From Bacteroidota bacterium (GTDB lineage Bacteria; Bacteroidota; Bacteroidia; Bacteroidales; JAGONC01), in the NCBI GenBank assembly GCA_022711405.1, contig JAKLFC010000014.1, forward strand, positions 1-64,000: a stretch of 64,000 nucleotides of DNA, read 5' to 3'. A model generated the notes under the pieces. That model saw only the letters and a list, made by a program, of their open reading frames with translations. It was not told the DNA's origin and ran no database searches. Position numbers and translations under genes: made by a program. This document shows, one piece after another, positions 9,001 to 16,162 of this stretch (position 1 is its first letter; every line of letters begins with the position of its first letter).

Positions 9001-11792
9001 GCATCCTGCATCCGGCTTACATTCCGGGCAGTGCGGATATTGCCGCCGGTTGGGTCACCCTGACCCTCCATGCCTATGGACTGCCTGGATGTGATGATGC
9101 GATAAGTTCGATGACGCTGACGATCTATCAGAAACCGGTGGCATTTGCCGGCGAAGATGCTGTGATCTGTCAGGGGGGTAGCTATACCATTACGGATTCC
9201 TATGCAGAAAACCACGAGGGTGTACTATGGACATCCAATGGTCCGGGATCGCTGACAGGTGCCACCACATTGCATCCTGTATATATTCCGCTACCCGGTG
9301 AGACAGGGACCGTCATGATCACCATGCTTGTCTACGCCGAGTATGGGATATGTCCGGATATTACAGACCAGATGGTACTGACCATCACACCGGTGGCGAC
9401 CGTCAATGCCGGACCGGATGACCAGCAGTGCGGTACATCACCCTACACCCTGGATGGTTCAAGTGCCATCAATGCGGTGAGTGTACTGTGGACCACATCC
9501 GGAACCGGTACGTTCAATAATCCCGCCATGCTTCATGCTACGTATACGCCAAGCAGTCAGGATGCGATGAATACCAGCGTGATACTGACTCTGACAGCCA
9601 CGGCAGGATCTCCGTGTCCGGCTGTTTCTGATCAGATGGTGCTGACACTGGCCACACCGGCCACGGTGGACGCGGGTGATGATGGCCTCATCTGTGAAGG
9701 AAGCCAGTTCACCGTTACCTCTGCATCTGCCGGGAATTATTCTTCCCTGACCTGGACAACGAACGACGGTATGGGTACCATTCTGAATCCACAGACCCTG
9801 ACACCCACGTATGTTCCGTATCCGGGAGAAACGGGAACGATCCATCTCAGGCTGACAGCAGCCGGCATCGACCCATGCCCGGATGTCGTGGATGAAATGA
9901 CACTGACGTTCATCCCAGGACCATCGGTGGAGGCCGGTGAAAATGTGACGCTGTGCGAGGGTAGCCCCTTTACGGCCAATGCAGCCGCCAGCCACTTCAG
10001 CGCGTTGCTCTGGACAGCAGATGGCCAGGGTACGCTTTCCGGAGAAACTACCCTGACGCCCACCTATGTACCGGCCGAGGGTGAAACCGGAATGGTGAAA
10101 CTGACCCTGACCGTCACCGGTGAGGCTCCGTGCGGGAGTGTATCCGATGATATCCTGCTGGGTTATGTACCCGCTGCAAGAGCTTTTGCCGGACCGGATG
10201 AAGAGGTCTGTGAGAATACCGATTTCGTGGATTCCCTGGTCTACGTCGAACATGTCACCGAAGTGGAATGGGTGACCACGGGCGCTGGAACACTCCACGA
10301 TGCGAATACGCTTACACCATGGTACGAGCCGGCGTTGGGTGAAACAGGTGACGTGCTCCTGATCTTGACGGCATACGCCTACGACCCATGTCCACCCGTA
10401 ACGGATACGATGGTTCTTACCATCCATCCTGCCATACAGGTGCTCGGTCTGACCGATGACGCCATCTGTCAGGGCGATATCTATACGCTGGAGAAGATCA
10501 CCGTTGAGAACTTTACATCCATCTCCTGGACGAGTTCCGGCACAGGTCAGTTTGATGATCCGTCTTCGGATCATCCGACCTATACACCCAGCAGCGGCGA
10601 TATCTACAACGGATTTGTGATCCTGACAGCGTCGATCGAAGCACTGGGAGAATGTGAGGACAAGGCCATCTCCATGCGGCTGGATATCCTGACCGTTCCT
10701 TCAGCCAATGCCGGAACGGATGGATCCATCTGCCAGGGAGAGACCTACAAGGTTCTGGATGCAAGTACCGGCGACAACATAGGAATCCTGTGGACAACCA
10801 CCGGCGACGGAACCTTTGACGATGCGACACTGCTTAGTCCGGTATATACGCCCGGTACTGAGGATGTGGCTGCAGGAAAGGTCACCCTGACACTGACAGC
10901 CCAGGGTGCAGGCTCATGCGGAGATGCAACAGATGGTCTGCTGCTGACGATCCATCATGCTCCCGTGGCCGATGCCGGTGCCGATCAGCAAATCGAAGCC
11001 TCCACCAGCACACAGCTGCATGGAACTGCCAGCGGTGGCTCAGGGAACTATACGTACCTGTGGGCACCTCCCGGCTTGCTGGAGAACCCATCTTCACAGA
11101 ATCCGATCACGAAGATCCTGAGCGATACCACGGAGTTTATCCTGACGGTGATCGATAAGAATACCGGGTGCCAGGGTGAAGATTTCATGACCGTGTTTAC
11201 CAGCATCCCCAACCGGCCTCCGGTGGCTGTGGATGATTATGATTCAACGGATGTGGATATGCCGGTGACCATTGATATCTCTATCAATGATTCGGAACCG
11301 GACGGCGACCCCATCACCTATGAGTTCTGTGGCGGCCCGTATCGGGGAACATTCGTCTACAATGGCGACGGGACCATCACGTATACGCCATCCACGGGAT
11401 TTGTAGGTATAGATTCACTTTGCTACAGGATCTGTGATGACGGTATACCCAGCCTGTGTGATGAAGCCACGGTTTATATCTTTATCAAGGAGGAAGACTG
11501 CTTCCATATCTATAACGGTATAACACCCAACGGGGACGGCTTCAACGACACCTGGTACATCGAGTGCATCGACCAGTATCCTGAAAACGAAGTGATCATC
11601 GTCAATCGGTGGTTTGATGTGGTCAGAGAACTGAAGAACTATGACAATACCAATGTCTTATGGGACGGTACGAATGAAGATGGTGAGATATTGCCGGATG
11701 GCACGTATTATTACGTGATCAAGCTTAAATACCTCGGCCAGGAAAAAGTCCATACAGGCTGGATCTTTGTCCACTCCAATGAAAATGATTAA
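1..11792 (+). CDS. Giant T9SS-secreted repeat adhesin (DUF11 array, Ig/PKD-like array, type B sorting domain), 5'-partial
   Basis: The frame is open from the left edge, so the true start and signal peptide lie upstream; the first GTG (position 3) is only a valine codon inside a repeat. The visible 3929 residues show about 20 DUF11-type repeats of 105-125 residues (1-2412; motifs such as VTNTGNVTL, Y-x-IT-x-x-DI-x-AG and acidic DTDDDTQ linkers). A cadherin-like segment follows (about 2415-2515), then 13 Ig/PKD-like repeats of about 85 residues (2520-3655; each with AG-x-D-x-x-x-C, LWT-x-x-G and YTP), a PKD-like domain (3655-3735), a second cadherin-like domain with VAVDDYDST (3738-3830) and a CHU_C domain (3833-3929; GITPNGDGFND, then LWDGTNEDGEILPDGTYYY). 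CHU_C domains are type B T9SS signals, which are known to pair with adjacent PorP/SprF proteins, as found here 29 bases downstream. Inferred role: long surface adhesin or stalk. No enzymatic domain is seen. Confidence 0.9.
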   Translation, partial: VTNQALATGTTPTGGTVTDTSDDDSNLEDDPTVTPLTQTPSIALIKTSTFVDNAPVGVTNPGDQISYKFTVTNTGNVTLTNVTVTDPLLTVTGGPITLLPGQVNTTTFTATYTITLSDINAGGVTNQALASGTTPTGGTVTDTSDDDSNLEDDPTETPLTQTPSIALIKTSTFVDNAPVGVTNPGDQISYAFEVTNTGNVTLTNVTVTDPLPGIVISGNPIASLAPGQVNSTTITGLYTITLSDINAGGVTNQALASGTPPTGGTVTDTSDDDSNLEDDPTETPLTQTPSIALIKTSTFVDLAPLGVTNPGDKISYKFTVTNTGNVTLTNVTVTDPLLTVTGGPITLLPGQVNSTTFTATYTITQADINAGGVTNQALASGTPPSGPPVTDLSDDNSNLENQPTVTPLTQTPSIALIKKGTYVDLAPLGVTNPGDQISYAFAVTNTGNVTLTNVTVTDPLPGIVISGGPIASLAPGATNSTTITGLYTITQADINAGGVTNQALASGTPPSGPPVTDTSDDDSNPEDDPTVIPLTQTPSWSVTKVAAEANYDAVGDVLHYTITVINTGNVSISGIMVSDPGATTGPAYSSGDLNTNGILEPTETWLYIATHTITQTDLDAGHYLNTATAIGTPAGGVLPPATDNEDVPAVQNPNITLSKTGTLDMTVVLPIDQVNAGDKVNYVFTVTNTGNVTLYNIVVTDANPDVVITGGNIGTLAPGATATATGVYVITQEDINAGSFTNMATADGDDPQGDPVTDTDDDTQTLPQVSEILLSKVGEIDMTVVDPDTRVDAGDEINYVFVVTNTGNITLYNVMITDANPNVVITGGNIGTLLPGATATAEGVYTITQTDIDAGTFTNVAMAEGEDEQGDPVTDTDDDTQLLGQGAQLTLSKVGTVNMTVVPPNDQVNVGDKIDYFFGVINTGNTTVYNVVITDDIPGVVVIGGTIASLAPGEHLIASGYHILTQADIDAGEFMNVATVTGTDPDGDPVSDSDWDNQILDQDLSIVLNKVGTLNTTIVPPNSLANAGDRINYTFTVTNTSVAYIYNVVISDANPAVIITGANIGTMAPGATVVRSGYYILTQEDIDSGTFTNLATVNGENAQGDPVSDTDDDTQIWTEFPAMTLLKTGTLDMTIVPPADRADAGDEIHYVFTVTNTGNQTLYNIVITDANPDVWITDGEIGTLVPGQTATATGTYILKQSDVDAGIFTNVAMAEGDDPDGDPVTDTDDDIQILDQSGSITLEKQGTLDLGVVAPGDQANPGDKIYYVFRVTNTGTTTLYNVEVTDTNPNVIILEGFIGTMDPGQQRIVAGVYILTQADIDAGGFSNVAFVNGVDPEGDPVADSDDDQQVIPQDPALTLSKTGMLNMAVVSPNDQVNAGDKVNYIFTVTNTGNTTLYNIVITDANPNVVITGGFIGMLPPGASAGATGVYTLTQADVDAGSFTNVAWSNGYDPDDDPVTDSDDDEQVLPQEPAISLSKVGTVDMTIIPPADQVDAGDKVNYLFTVTNTGNTTLYNIVITDFNPAIVITGGMIPSLGPGATAFATGVYTLNQADINAGTFTNVASVEGDDPGGDPVEDTDDDTQVIEQIPEIAMSKLGTLNMSVVPPSDQVNAGDQVNYLFTVTNTGNLPLYNVVITDANPNVIITGGIIGTLMPGAIATATGVYTLTQNDIDAGTFTNYATVDADDPDGDPITDTDDDTQVIEPESSITMIKSGTLNMSVVQPSDQVNAGDKVTYLFTVTNTGNTTLYTIVITDANPNVIITGGVIASLAPGATATATGVYTLTQADIDAGIFTNYATVEGDDPNGDPITDTDDDTQELEQEPSITMAKSGTLNMTVVPPNDQVNAGDQVNYLFTVTNTGNTTLYNIVITDANPGVIITGGVIASLAPGATATATGVYTLTQADIDAGTFTNVATVEGDDPDGNPITDTDDDTQILPQVPSVAMSKVGTLDMTVVPPNDQVNAGDKVTYVFIVINTGNTILYDVVVTDANPNVMITGGMIGILQPGATATATGVYTLTQADVDAGTFTNLATVEADDPDGNPITDSDDDTQVLPADPSWTLVKTSTTVPNTYDAVGDVLTYTLVLTNTGNVSITNIVVTDPLASTGPVYVSGDGGVTGHLEVGETWIYTATHVVTQADLDAGSFINVATATGTPEGGVLDPATDDETITAIQDPSLALIKVGTFIDLNADGMANAGDKITYAFSVKNTGNVTLTNVMITDPMVIILGGPVASLAPGEVDNTTFTAVYTITQADVDAGGVSNQALAIATPPDGPPVTDDSDDDSYEEDDETITPLEQYPEITVLKVALDESYSVVGEMIHYTISVGNTGNVTITGISVTDSNADAGSIAYASGDDGDDLLDVGEVWLFNASHTVTQSDLIAGSVMNVASAAGTDPNGDPVTDDSNEVIVDAVFNEIIANDDDASSTPVVGCQGGTAIASVLSNDLLDSDPATLSNVVISVVTPSSNPDVFLNVSTGEVIVLPGVNDGTYTITYRICEVLNSVNCDQAIITVVVTGCPPCDPATVYAGADAVVCEGSSYTVNDATATYYASLLWTTSGDGTFNNATVLHPVYTPGAADILAGTVTLTLTVKPSGSPDCEPISDALALAIVMAPDVNAGLNGETCATTAYALSDATAANYSALLWTTSGTGTFNDANILHPVYTPGASDMALGQVTLTLTAYGNAPCGPASDALILLITPAPTVFAGPDAETCVTNAFTVTGATAAHFAFLLWTENGPGTLSNTGTLNPTYTPAPGESGTVTLKLTAFGNGSCAAVADSMLLQVTPMPVANAGPDGATCEGTAYQVSGAQASNYNYVEWTTSGLGTLTGIYSLTPTYTPAEGETGMIVLMLTVFGNGSCQAVADEMELMIHAAPTASAGADGATCQAEAFTVQGAFASNYTSVLWIHNGQGQLLNAGTLAPTYVPASNESGVVTLALTAYGFDPCPDAVDVMTLTISLPPVADAGPDGEVCEDEVFTLSQSSAENYESLLWTSSGSGTFSNTGILHPAYIPGSADIAAGWVTLTLHAYGLPGCDDAISSMTLTIYQKPVAFAGEDAVICQGGSYTITDSYAENHEGVLWTSNGPGSLTGATTLHPVYIPLPGETGTVMITMLVYAEYGICPDITDQMVLTITPVATVNAGPDDQQCGTSPYTLDGSSAINAVSVLWTTSGTGTFNNPAMLHATYTPSSQDAMNTSVILTLTATAGSPCPAVSDQMVLTLATPATVDAGDDGLICEGSQFTVTSASAGNYSSLTWTTNDGMGTILNPQTLTPTYVPYPGETGTIHLRLTAAGIDPCPDVVDEMTLTFIPGPSVEAGENVTLCEGSPFTANAAASHFSALLWTADGQGTLSGETTLTPTYVPAEGETGMVKLTLTVTGEAPCGSVSDDILLGYVPAARAFAGPDEEVCENTDFVDSLVYVEHVTEVEWVTTGAGTLHDANTLTPWYEPALGETGDVLLILTAYAYDPCPPVTDTMVLTIHPAIQVLGLTDDAICQGDIYTLEKITVENFTSISWTSSGTGQFDDPSSDHPTYTPSSGDIYNGFVILTASIEALGECEDKAISMRLDILTVPSANAGTDGSICQGETYKVLDASTGDNIGILWTTTGDGTFDDATLLSPVYTPGTEDVAAGKVTLTLTAQGAGSCGDATDGLLLTIHHAPVADAGADQQIEASTSTQLHGTASGGSGNYTYLWAPPGLLENPSSQNPITKILSDTTEFILTVIDKNTGCQGEDFMTVFTSIPNRPPVAVDDYDSTDVDMPVTIDISINDSEPDGDPITYEFCGGPYRGTFVYNGDGTITYTPSTGFVGIDSLCYRICDDGIPSLCDEATVYIFIKEEDCFHIYNGITPNGDGFNDTWYIECIDQYPENEVIIVNRWFDVVRELKNYDNTNVLWDGTNEDGEILPDGTYYYVIKLKYLGQEKVHTGWIFVHSNEND
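3..7236 (+). repeat. In-frame DUF11 tandem array of about 20 units in three subfamilies
   Basis: The units fall into three sequence types. Type A has T-x-V-D-x-AP-x-GVTNPGD (units in about 3-1615). Type B has YDAVGD-V-L-x-YT (one unit at about 1615-1960, one at about 6170-6520, a variant at about 6890-7236). Type C has GTLDMTVVPPNDQVNAGD (12 units, about 1960-6170). One A-like unit lies at about 6525-6885. The order is therefore roughly A5-B-C12-B-A-B. The A units are nearly identical at DNA level with a spacing of about 370-375 bases, while the C units have diverged mainly at third codon positions. Confidence 0.85.
7560..10965 (+). repeat. In-frame Ig/PKD-like tandem array, 13 units
   Basis: Thirteen units of about 255-265 bases encode domains opening with AG-x-D-x-x-x-C-x-x-x-x-Y/F, followed by a W-T/S core and a YTP-x-x-x-(D/E) turn, and ending in VTLTLTA. 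Most units keep two cysteines (one early, one in the late GSC/PC motif), which could form a disulfide within each domain. Unlike the first DUF11 units, these copies are well diverged at DNA level, so this array is older or not homogenised. Confidence 0.8.
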
Positions 11793-11821
11793 GAATTAAC
11801 AACCAGAAATATCAATTTCAG

Positions 11822-12736
11822 ATGAAAAAACTTGTTTTTCTGATATTCATGTTGATGGGCCTTGCATCATTTGCACAGCAGGATGCATTGTTTAGCCAGT
11901 ACATGTTCAATCAGTTGTTGCTGAATCCGGCGTATGCCGGTACCTCAGATGTGGTCAATTTTACAGCTGTGGGCCGAAAGCAGTGGGTGGTTGACGGTGC
12001 ACCGAAAACGCTGAGTTTTTCGGTGCATTCGCCCCTCCGTAACAACCGGATCGGGCTGGGACTGTACTGCTATACCGACATTCTGGGACCTCAGCAGACT
12101 TCAGGTGTGATCACTACCTACTCCTATAAGATACCCGTTGGTAAGAAAGGGAAGTTGTCCTTTGGCTTACAGGCAGGCATCATGCACTCTGACATTGACT
12201 GGTTGAAGGTGGATTTCCAGGATCCGGACCCCACCCTGATGGCACAGATGAAAAAGAAGGTGATCCCGGATGCGAACTTCGGTATCTATTACTATACCGA
12301 TAAGTTTTACGCCGGGATCGCCACAAAGCACCTGCTCGAACAGGAATTTTCGGTCCAGGAACTCCAGGGGGAATCGGTATATGGCACCCTGCTGCGCCAT
12401 TTCTATGGCATGGCAGGGGTTGCCATCCCCATCGGGGAGAACGTGGTGCTGAAACCTTCCACGCTGATCAAATATGTAAAGAATGCTCCTTTACAGGTGG
12501 ATGTGAACGCCAGTGTACTGCTGTATGAGACCCTGTGGGTAGGCGCCTCCTACCGAAGCGAACGGGCAGTGGTGTTCGTCACGGAACTGCTGCTGGGCAA
12601 AGGTTTCCGGATAGGATACTCTTATGATGCCTTCATGGATGAATTACAGAACTATTTCAAGGGATCGCATGAGGTCATGGTCGGATATGACCTGCCACTG
12701 TTCCAGAACCGAATGCTGACACCAAGGTATTTCTAA
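11822..12736 (+). CDS. PorP/SprF family type IX secretion outer-membrane protein
   Basis: 304 residues with an N-terminal signal peptide (MKKLVFLIFMLMGLASFAQQ). The family hallmark follows directly: QDALFSQYMFNQLLLNPAYAG, with an NPAYAGT-type motif, and then alternating beta-strands of a small outer-membrane barrel (for example FGLQAGI, YYTDKFYAGIATKHL). PorP/SprF proteins help secrete and attach T9SS substrates, and copies located next to CHU_C adhesins usually serve that adhesin. The start lies 29 bases after the adhesin stop, so the two are very likely co-transcribed. The assignment as partner of the upstream giant protein is inferred from position; the family call is firm. Confidence 0.93.
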   Translation: MKKLVFLIFMLMGLASFAQQDALFSQYMFNQLLLNPAYAGTSDVVNFTAVGRKQWVVDGAPKTLSFSVHSPLRNNRIGLGLYCYTDILGPQQTSGVITTYSYKIPVGKKGKLSFGLQAGIMHSDIDWLKVDFQDPDPTLMAQMKKKVIPDANFGIYYYTDKFYAGIATKHLLEQEFSVQELQGESVYGTLLRHFYGMAGVAIPIGENVVLKPSTLIKYVKNAPLQVDVNASVLLYETLWVGASYRSERAVVFVTELLLGKGFRIGYSYDAFMDELQNYFKGSHEVMVGYDLPLFQNRMLTPRYF

Positions 12737-12774
12737 TCGTAACTACAGCATTCAGAAACATAACTGCATGTATA

Positions 12775-15700
12775 ATGAACAACAATCCAATAATGAAACC
12801 TAAACGAATCATTGTCACTGCTATTGTCCTCTGCACCATATTGTTACAGGGCATAGCCCATGGACAGCCACAGAAAATGAAAAAGGCTGACGATGCCTCA
12901 TTATACTTCCAGTATGCCAGGGCAGTGCCTCTTTTGGAAAAGGTCATTGCCAAAGACAATAAATACAAGTCACGTGCTCAGGTGCTTCTGGCAAGGTGTC
13001 ATATGCATATGAACAATATGGAGAAAGCCGGAGAGGTGTATGCACAGGTCATTGGAAGCCCGGGCATCGATCCGGTAAATCATTATTATTATGGCCAGGT
13101 TCTTCGGACCTTAGGCAATTATGAAATGGCCAGTAAACAGTTCATGATCTATGACTCCCTGGCACCGGAGAATATCCGTGGAAAACTGTTTGCAGCTTAT
13201 TGTGATTCGATGGCTGTCTGGAGTACTTATCCGCCTTCGGGAGACATTGCCAATGCCGAGGCTTTGAACTCTGCCAATTCCGATTTCAGCCCAGTATTTT
13301 TCGACAAAGGCATCGTATTCACTTCCGACCGGGTGTTCGGGCAGCGCAGCGGAGAGGTTTACGATTGGACCGGGGATCCTTACCTGGATCTCTACATGGT
13401 CACCTTCAATGATTCTGCACGCAGGCAAAAACTGGATTCTTCAGCCATCCACCCATTCTCAAGCGTTCTCAACCAGATCTATCACGACGGGCCGGCCAGT
13501 TTTTCAGAAAACGGAGACCTTGTCTATTTTACACGCACCCTCAGCGATAAGATCAAAGACCTGAGAAAAGATAAAGAAAAAATATACACGCATATCCTGA
13601 AGATTTTCTCTTCAACGTGGACCGAAGGGAACTGGACGGAACCCGTATCTTTTTATCTGAATAACGATCAGTATTCAGTAGGGCACCCTTGCCTCTCACC
13701 GGATGCAGAACAATTATTTTTCGTCTCTGATATGCCGGGGGGCTATGGTGGTACCGATCTTTACATGTGCAGCAAAGAAGGGGAGGGGTGGGGAGCAGCT
13801 ACCAACATGGGACGGACCATCAATACACTGGGCGATGAAATGTTCCCATACCTGCTCGACTCGGTTCTGTATTTTTCCTCCACAGGCCATTTAGGTTACG
13901 GAGGACTGGATCTGTTCAAAAGCGACATGGACAGCACAGGATGGGGAAAACCAGTCAATCTTTTAGCTCCCTTGAATTCTTCGTATGATGATTTCGGAAT
14001 CTCCTTATCAACCGACCGTAAAAAAGGTTATCTGAGTTCCAACCGCCCCGGAGGCAAGGGTGGCGATGATATTTATTCGTTTACGCTGATCGAGCCGGTC
14101 ATTCCCAGGCCGAACATCCTGGCAGGCTATGTGGTGGAATGCTCCTCTGAAGCTTACCTGACCGGACTGGTCAAAGAACGGCAAACCCTTCAGCCCATAG
14201 CCGGGGCAACGGTTTTCGCCCTTAATAAGAATACCCAGACGATCCTCATTGCAAAGACTGATGCCTCGGGCAGGTATACGATCGATGTGGAAGGCAGGAC
14301 AGGGTATGTGGTGAAGGCGATGAAGGATGGCTTTCTGAGCGATTGTTTCTCCATAACCACCGCCAACCACCCTCAGAGCGGCAGGGAGTTGTTGCTGGAT
14401 AAGTTTGAGGTGAACGAGGTATTCAAACTGGAAAACATCTACTATGACCTCAACAAGTGGAACATCCGCCCGGACGCAGCAGCGGAACTGGATAAGCTGG
14501 TGATGATCATGAAGGAAAATCCGATCACCATCGAGCTGGGTTCACATACCGACTGCAGGGCCAGCAACGAATACAACGACAAGCTTTCACAGCGCAGGGC
14601 AGAATCGGCGGTGAAATACATTGCTTCCAAAGGCATCCTATCCGACCGCATGATTGCCAAAGGATACGGGGAGACGCAGCTGGTGAACGGCTGCCGCGAC
14701 GGGGTGAAATGTACCGAGGCCGAGCACCAGCAGAACCGCCGCACGGAATTCCGGATACTGGAGATCACCCAGCAACCTACCAGCCTCTTCCAGCCCCTCG
14801 ACCGTTTCATGGCAGGAGAGACCTACCCCAGAAGCCGGTTTGACAGGGAATTTTACGCCAACTGCGCCAACTCTTCAGGTTCGGGATCCGAACTGGCCGA
14901 AATACCTGCCAAATGTGCCAAACCTTTGCCCAACGCAACGGTGTTCCTGCTGAATACTTCCACCAGTAAAGTGACCATCCTCAAGACGGATGCACAGGGG
15001 CGTTATGAGACAGAAACAGAACCAGGCATCGAATATGTCATCAAAGCCAGGAAGGAAGGGTACCTGGCGGATTGCATGATAGCCAGAAGCGGAACGGAAT
15101 CCGTGCTTGTGGAGGATCTTGCGCTGACCAAATACTCACTGCAGCAGGTCTTCGAAGTGGAGAACATCTATTATGACCTGGATAAATGGGATATCCGCCC
15201 CGACGCGGAACCCTCGCTGAACGAGCTGGTCAGGATCATGAAGGAAAATCCGATCACCATCGAACTGGGATCCCATACCGACTGCCGTGCCAGCGATAAG
15301 TACAACATGGAGCTGTCGCAGAAAAGAGCAGAATCTGCCGTACGGTACATTGTCTTCAACGGTGTCGATCCCGCCCGTATCACTGCCAGGGGCTATGGCG
15401 AAAGCCAGCTGGTGAACCGGTGCGACGACGGAGTGAAATGCTCGGAAGAGGAACACCAGATGAACCGCCGCACCGAGTTTAAGATCACCGGCTCCTGGAA
15501 GGATGATTCTCCCGCACTGGAATCACTCGACAATTTCGTGGCAGGTGCCGTATATGAAAAGAATTATTTTGATGGTGATTATTTTAACGGATGCCCGGTA
15601 AAATCGATCCTTGCCACGGGCGATGAAGCAGGTAAGGAAAGGGTGTGGGAAGAGTATGCGAAAACAGTGCAGGTTCCGGTACAGGAGGTCAAACCACCCC

Positions 15701-16038
15701 AACCGGTCGTTCCTCCTGCCATTGAGCCGACAGAAAAACCGAAAGAACCCGTAGTACCGGCACCGCTGACTCCGCCTGCCGCTGAAACAGTGCAGAAGCC
15801 TGCCACCACCGGTATGTATACGGTTCAGATCGCGGCCGGGAAAAGCATTCCCAAATCCATGTTCCAAAACGTACAGAATGTGAAACGCTGTCTTGGTAAA
15901 GACGGGTTGTACCGGTTTACGGTAGGTGAGTTCAATACCATGCAGGAAGCCGCTGTGCTGAAAAATCAACTGAAAAACCAGGGCTATCCCGATGCCTTTG
16001 TGGCAAAAATTGATGAAAACAGGGTGAATTGTGACTGA
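12775..16038 (+). CDS. Multidomain OmpA-family envelope protein with duplicated regulatory-OmpA module and SPOR domain
   Basis: 1087 residues. A signal peptide follows the second possible start (ATG 12793, MKPKRIIVTAIVLC), which may be the real one. Order: TPR-like helices (about 40-130), PD40/WD40-like beta-propeller (155-440; FTSDR, SPDAEQLFFVSDMPGGYGGTD, SSNRPGGKGGDD), carboxypeptidase-regulatory-like domain (472-545), OmpA domain (548-660), a second regulatory-like domain (715-785), a second OmpA domain (790-905), a Pro/Glu-rich linker (960-1010) and a SPOR domain (1012-1085; YTVQIAAG, FTVGEF). Both OmpA copies keep the peptidoglycan-binding Asp and Arg (SHTDCRAS; LS-Q-RRAESA or LSQKRAESA). 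OmpA and SPOR domains both bind cell wall, so the protein probably anchors the adhesin and PorP/SprF complex to peptidoglycan. It lies 38 bases after the PorP/SprF gene. Confidence 0.9.
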   Translation: MNNNPIMKPKRIIVTAIVLCTILLQGIAHGQPQKMKKADDASLYFQYARAVPLLEKVIAKDNKYKSRAQVLLARCHMHMNNMEKAGEVYAQVIGSPGIDPVNHYYYGQVLRTLGNYEMASKQFMIYDSLAPENIRGKLFAAYCDSMAVWSTYPPSGDIANAEALNSANSDFSPVFFDKGIVFTSDRVFGQRSGEVYDWTGDPYLDLYMVTFNDSARRQKLDSSAIHPFSSVLNQIYHDGPASFSENGDLVYFTRTLSDKIKDLRKDKEKIYTHILKIFSSTWTEGNWTEPVSFYLNNDQYSVGHPCLSPDAEQLFFVSDMPGGYGGTDLYMCSKEGEGWGAATNMGRTINTLGDEMFPYLLDSVLYFSSTGHLGYGGLDLFKSDMDSTGWGKPVNLLAPLNSSYDDFGISLSTDRKKGYLSSNRPGGKGGDDIYSFTLIEPVIPRPNILAGYVVECSSEAYLTGLVKERQTLQPIAGATVFALNKNTQTILIAKTDASGRYTIDVEGRTGYVVKAMKDGFLSDCFSITTANHPQSGRELLLDKFEVNEVFKLENIYYDLNKWNIRPDAAAELDKLVMIMKENPITIELGSHTDCRASNEYNDKLSQRRAESAVKYIASKGILSDRMIAKGYGETQLVNGCRDGVKCTEAEHQQNRRTEFRILEITQQPTSLFQPLDRFMAGETYPRSRFDREFYANCANSSGSGSELAEIPAKCAKPLPNATVFLLNTSTSKVTILKTDAQGRYETETEPGIEYVIKARKEGYLADCMIARSGTESVLVEDLALTKYSLQQVFEVENIYYDLDKWDIRPDAEPSLNELVRIMKENPITIELGSHTDCRASDKYNMELSQKRAESAVRYIVFNGVDPARITARGYGESQLVNRCDDGVKCSEEEHQMNRRTEFKITGSWKDDSPALESLDNFVAGAVYEKNYFDGDYFNGCPVKSILATGDEAGKERVWEEYAKTVQVPVQEVKPPQPVVPPAIEPTEKPKEPVVPAPLTPPAAETVQKPATTGMYTVQIAAGKSIPKSMFQNVQNVKRCLGKDGLYRFTVGEFNTMQEAAVLKNQLKNQGYPDAFVAKIDENRVNCD

Positions 16039-16070
16039 CCCTATCCTTGCAGATTGAGGTGATTTCAATG

Positions 16071-16126
16071 AAAACCACGGATAATCAAGGACTTTTACCA
16101 TACTTGAATTGTCCGTGGTTTTTTTT
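16071..16126 (+). terminator. Rho-independent terminator after the adhesin cassette
   Basis: The left arm AAAACCACGGATAATCAAG and the right arm CTTGAATTGTCCGTGGTTTT pair over about 18 bases with one small bulge around a 13-base loop, followed directly by a T-run. It ends the operon closed by the OmpA gene, and its T-run overlaps the start of the accC promoter candidate. Confidence 0.8.
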
Positions 16127-16135
16127 ATATCTTTG
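16104..16135 (+). promoter_or_regulatory. Putative Bacteroidota-type promoter of the acyl-CoA carboxylase operon
   Basis: TTG at 16104-16106 and TATCTTTG at 16128-16135 fit the -33 TTTG/TTG and -7 TAnnTTTG boxes of Bacteroidota sigma factors with a 21-base spacer. The accC start is 28 bases downstream. The -33 element lies inside the right arm of the upstream terminator. Confidence 0.5.
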
Positions 16136-16162
16136 CTCACTTCGCTTGTGTAAAGATCATCT

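Noticed and set aside
9459..10574. Minus-strand open frame of 371 codons inside the adhesin
   Set aside because: It mirrors the repeat coding strand, is Cys/Arg/His-rich without any domain, and lies within a strongly supported gene. The same holds for other antisense frames in the arrays.
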